Origin: an uncultured Sphingorhabdus sp.
Lineage (GTDB): Bacteria; Pseudomonadota; Alphaproteobacteria; Sphingomonadales; Sphingomonadaceae
Length of the DNA stretch: 8,792 bases
NCBI GenBank assembly: GCA_937873665.1
Contig: CALMYW010000225.1
Span: 1 to 8,792, forward strand
Direction of reading: 5' to 3'
The notes beneath the pieces were generated by a model. That model saw only the letters and a list, made by a program, of their open reading frames with translations. It was not told where the DNA came from and did not search any database. Both the position numbers and the translations under genes were made by a program. Below, piece by piece: positions 7,508 to 8,792 of the stretch; positions within the stretch are counted from its first letter, which is position 1, and each line of letters begins with the position of its first letter.

Positions 7508-7610
7508 CGACCTTTCAGGAACAACAGTCGACACAAGAGGAACGATCCAACGATACATCGGGAACGGAATGCCCGACATTTCAGGAACCGATCATCGATC
7601 CTCCGGGAAC
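7508..7610 (+). repeat. Five iterons, CGAY-N6-GGAAC, 21-23 bp period
   Basis: Fifteen-base units begin at 7508, 7529, 7551, 7574 and 7596, giving intervals of 21, 22, 23 and 22. All have CGAC or CGAT, then six bases, then GGAAC. Units one and four are nearly identical (CGACCTTTCAGGAAC and CGACATTTCAGGAAC). A period close to two helical turns and fixed unit length are typical of initiator-binding iterons. The direct match is visible in the sequence; binding by RepA is inferred. Confidence 0.75.
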
Positions 7611-7660
7611 GGCCCTCAACAAGCGACTCGTGGATTCAAGCTGGTCTACGCTCCAAACCA

Positions 7661-7740
7661 AAGGGCTTAACCTTCTAAAGATTCATATAAACCGTCTAAC
7701 ATCAACATGATGTTTGAATTTGGATTTCTTGATGAAGATT
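7661..7740. other. AT-rich block beside the iterons (putative DNA unwinding element)
   Basis: I count 25 G or C in these 80 bases, about 31%, in an otherwise GC-rich window. It begins about 50 bp past the last iteron. It also holds a small dyad, AACATCA-ACA-TGATGTT (7698-7714). Position and composition fit the melting region of an iteron origin. Confidence 0.55.
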
Positions 7741-7787
7741 CACAAGAGGGGAGGAGTCGGCGCTACGTCGGACATCTTCAGGCCATC

Positions 7788-8720
7788 TCAGCGTCGCGGC
7801 ATTACGGGTTGCAACGGTCGCTCTTGGGTAGGCGGCGCAATCAGCCCCGCCTGTTCAAGAGCCAGTGCTATCTGCGAAGCAGTTCGTGGGGTCACCTTGA
7901 GCCCACGAGCCAGATCGGCACGGGTGAGGGGGCCGAGCCCCAGAAGCAATGTCCAGGCCGCAGGGGCGTGCGAGGAGGCATAGCGACCCGCCAGACACTC
8001 CTGACCGTATTCCAGACCCCTGTGGAGCGTTTCCAGGTCGTCTTGCCCCCAACGCGCTGCTGTCGCCACGGCAGAGCCCAGCAGCGCTGGAATCGGATCC
8101 TCGGGCTCGGAGCGGAACACCGAGCGCGGCATCAGCCCGGCGAGCGCCAGCGGCGCAGCGCCGAGTCCAAACAGCTGCGGTCGCATGGCGACGGCGAGCG
8201 AGGCCGCCCAAGCGGCGCCGCGTGGGGCAGGGCGGTCGAACGTTGCCCCCGCAAACTCATGGACCTCGGTCCCGCCCTCAAGAAAGTCGATCTCCTCGGT
8301 CCGCAGTTGTTCAACGAGCGTAGCGAGCGTGGCAATGGGGTCGTGCGCGGGCAGCAGCGCGTCGAGGCGCTCGAGCGCGCGATCGGCGGGACCATAGGCC
8401 TCAGTGAACCTCTCGCTCACGCCCTTGGCCGCCATGGCGCGCTGCGAGGCATGGGCAAGGGGAGGGGGCCCGCGCCGGCTCACCCATGACAGAAAATCCC
8501 GTCGCTCGTCGGCATACCAGCTGCGCATCAGCTCGCCGGCGTCCAAGCCCGGGTTGTGCTCCAGGCCCATGTTTTCGAATGAATAATCGCGGATATGCAC
8601 GGCCCACAGCCGCCTGAGGCAGCGCTGAGCGAGGGCTTGTGCTAGGCTCTCCGACAGGAACGGCAGCGCGCCCTCGATCCGCGCGAGCGCCAGGCGCCAG
8701 TCTGATGGGGCAGGGGGCAT
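7788..8720 (-). CDS. Unrecognised 310-residue protein with C-terminal helix-turn-helix
   Basis: I do not recognise the family. The chain is mostly helical and Ala/Leu/Arg-rich, soluble, with no signal peptide or membrane segment. Near the C-terminus (about 264-295), LTRADLARGLKVTPRTASQI followed by ALALEQAGLI reads as a winged helix-turn-helix of the MarR/DUF1612-associated kind. So it is probably a DNA-binding protein, perhaps like the plasmid-borne helix-turn-helix proteins found beside alphaproteobacterial replication modules. ATG 8720 is the only upstream choice, since an in-frame stop lies eight codons before it; only a weak GCGGGG precedes it, so the message may have a very short leader. 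The gene runs toward the origin and stops 37 bp from the outermost CACAAGAGG copy. An opposing 260-codon frame on the plus strand looks non-coding in composition. A role in copy control or regulation is possible but unproven. Confidence 0.78.
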   Translation of the reverse strand: MPPAPSDWRLALARIEGALPFLSESLAQALAQRCLRRLWAVHIRDYSFENMGLEHNPGLDAGELMRSWYADERRDFLSWVSRRGPPPLAHASQRAMAAKGVSERFTEAYGPADRALERLDALLPAHDPIATLATLVEQLRTEEIDFLEGGTEVHEFAGATFDRPAPRGAAWAASLAVAMRPQLFGLGAAPLALAGLMPRSVFRSEPEDPIPALLGSAVATAARWGQDDLETLHRGLEYGQECLAGRYASSHAPAAWTLLLGLGPLTRADLARGLKVTPRTASQIALALEQAGLIAPPTQERPLQPVMPRR

Positions 8721-8731
8721 GGCCCCGCATA

Positions 8732-8768
8732 ATATACCTTTGGCTCAAAAAGTATACTCAGCTTATAC
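8732..8768 (-). promoter_or_regulatory. Upstream region with three TATAC elements
   Basis: ATATAC (8732-8737), GTATAC (8752-8757) and TTATAC (8763-8768) stand in the same orientation at intervals of 20 and 11 bp, roughly two turns and one turn. The last two also form a dyad, GTATA-N7-TATAC (8752-8768). On the minus strand these give possible -10 boxes such as TATATT and TATACT for the helix-turn-helix gene. Autoregulation by that protein is a reasonable guess. I see no clear -35. Confidence 0.35.
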
Positions 8769-8792
8769 ACCGCAAACACTGTCCGATAATGG

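Larger units (their letters stand above)
7286..7751. other. Candidate origin of replication (oriV) region
   Basis: The stretch between the repA stop and the next gene is 536 bp with no credible coding frame. It contains five regular iterons, outlying related CACAAGAGG copies and an AT-rich block on the side away from repA. Iterons beside an AT-rich unwinding region, next to the initiator gene, are the classical arrangement of an iteron-type plasmid origin. I see no convincing DnaA box in it. The short frames that cross it lack ribosome sites and start inside the repeats. Confidence 0.65.

Noticed and set aside
7237..7536. A 99-codon minus-strand frame across the repA end and origin
   Set aside because: It would start at TTG inside an iteron, has no ribosome site and overlaps the repA end.
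2508..7627. Resemblance of 2508-2531 to the last iteron flank (shared GGGAACGGCC)
   Set aside because: A single ten-base match with gapped flanks is within chance, and it lacks the CGAY-N6-GGAAC unit.
7370..7678. A 102-codon plus-strand frame covering the iterons
   Set aside because: Composition follows the repeats, with no Shine-Dalgarno and no family resemblance.
7707..8489. A 260-codon plus-strand frame opposite the 310-residue minus-strand gene
   Set aside because: It is Arg/Ser-rich with no recognisable pattern, and its start lies in the AT-rich origin block. The minus frame has a coherent protein with a helix-turn-helix.
8763..8771. DnaA-box-like TTATACACC
   Set aside because: Single copy, one mismatch at the last base, far from the iterons and overlapping the TATAC elements. 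A similar near-match at 3507-3515 is also isolated.
1..8792. CRISPR arrays, tRNA or rRNA genes, insertion sequences
   Set aside because: No repeat-spacer pattern, no cloverleaf or rRNA signature and no transposase or terminal inverted repeats were seen on either strand.

Overview
This window looks like the replication and partition core of a GC-rich alphaproteobacterial plasmid, most likely from a sphingomonad (Sphingobium, Novosphingobium or Sphingomonas). That assignment is inferred from protein character, codon use and the parA-parB-repA layout. No marker gene settles the genus.

Left part, minus strand (1-3406): a two-gene operon reading leftward. It begins with a 282-residue zinc-finger/Toprim protein (2558-3406). 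After 54 bp comes a large fusion of an N6-adenine-type methyltransferase and a strawberry-notch-type helicase (2503 to beyond base 1), which is cut by the window edge. Its frame stays open for 834 codons, and all its key motifs fall in that one frame.

Middle, plus strand (3407-7251): a divergent promoter region with an 8-bp inverted repeat, then parA (3546-4739), parB (4815-5903) and an RPA-family initiator gene repA (5989-7251). The order and strand copy the repABC layout, with a different initiator in the third position. A palindrome with invariant arms GTTTCCT/AGGAAAC and a variable 2-bp centre occurs three times: twice in the parB-repA gap and once inside repA, in a linker-coding stretch. 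These are probable parS sites or RepA operators. The second copy also contains the repA Shine-Dalgarno.

Right part (7252-8792): 536 bp without a credible gene. It holds five 15-bp iterons (CGAY-N6-GGAAC, period 21-23 bp), dispersed CACAAGAGG copies and an AT-rich block of about 31% GC. Together these form a good candidate oriV. A leftward 310-residue protein of unknown family with a C-terminal helix-turn-helix follows (7788-8720). Its upstream region carries three spaced TATAC elements.

How the parts fit: RepA probably acts at the iteron/AT-rich origin. ParA and ParB partition the plasmid through the palindromes. ParA and the palindromes may also limit expression of the cassette. The Toprim and methyltransferase-helicase proteins may support plasmid DNA processing or protection. 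The most unexpected large-scale signal is 14 copies of the KOPS-like octamer GGGNAGGG. All nine left of base 4927 point left and all five right of base 6652 point right, so the polarity switches across the partition/replication locus.
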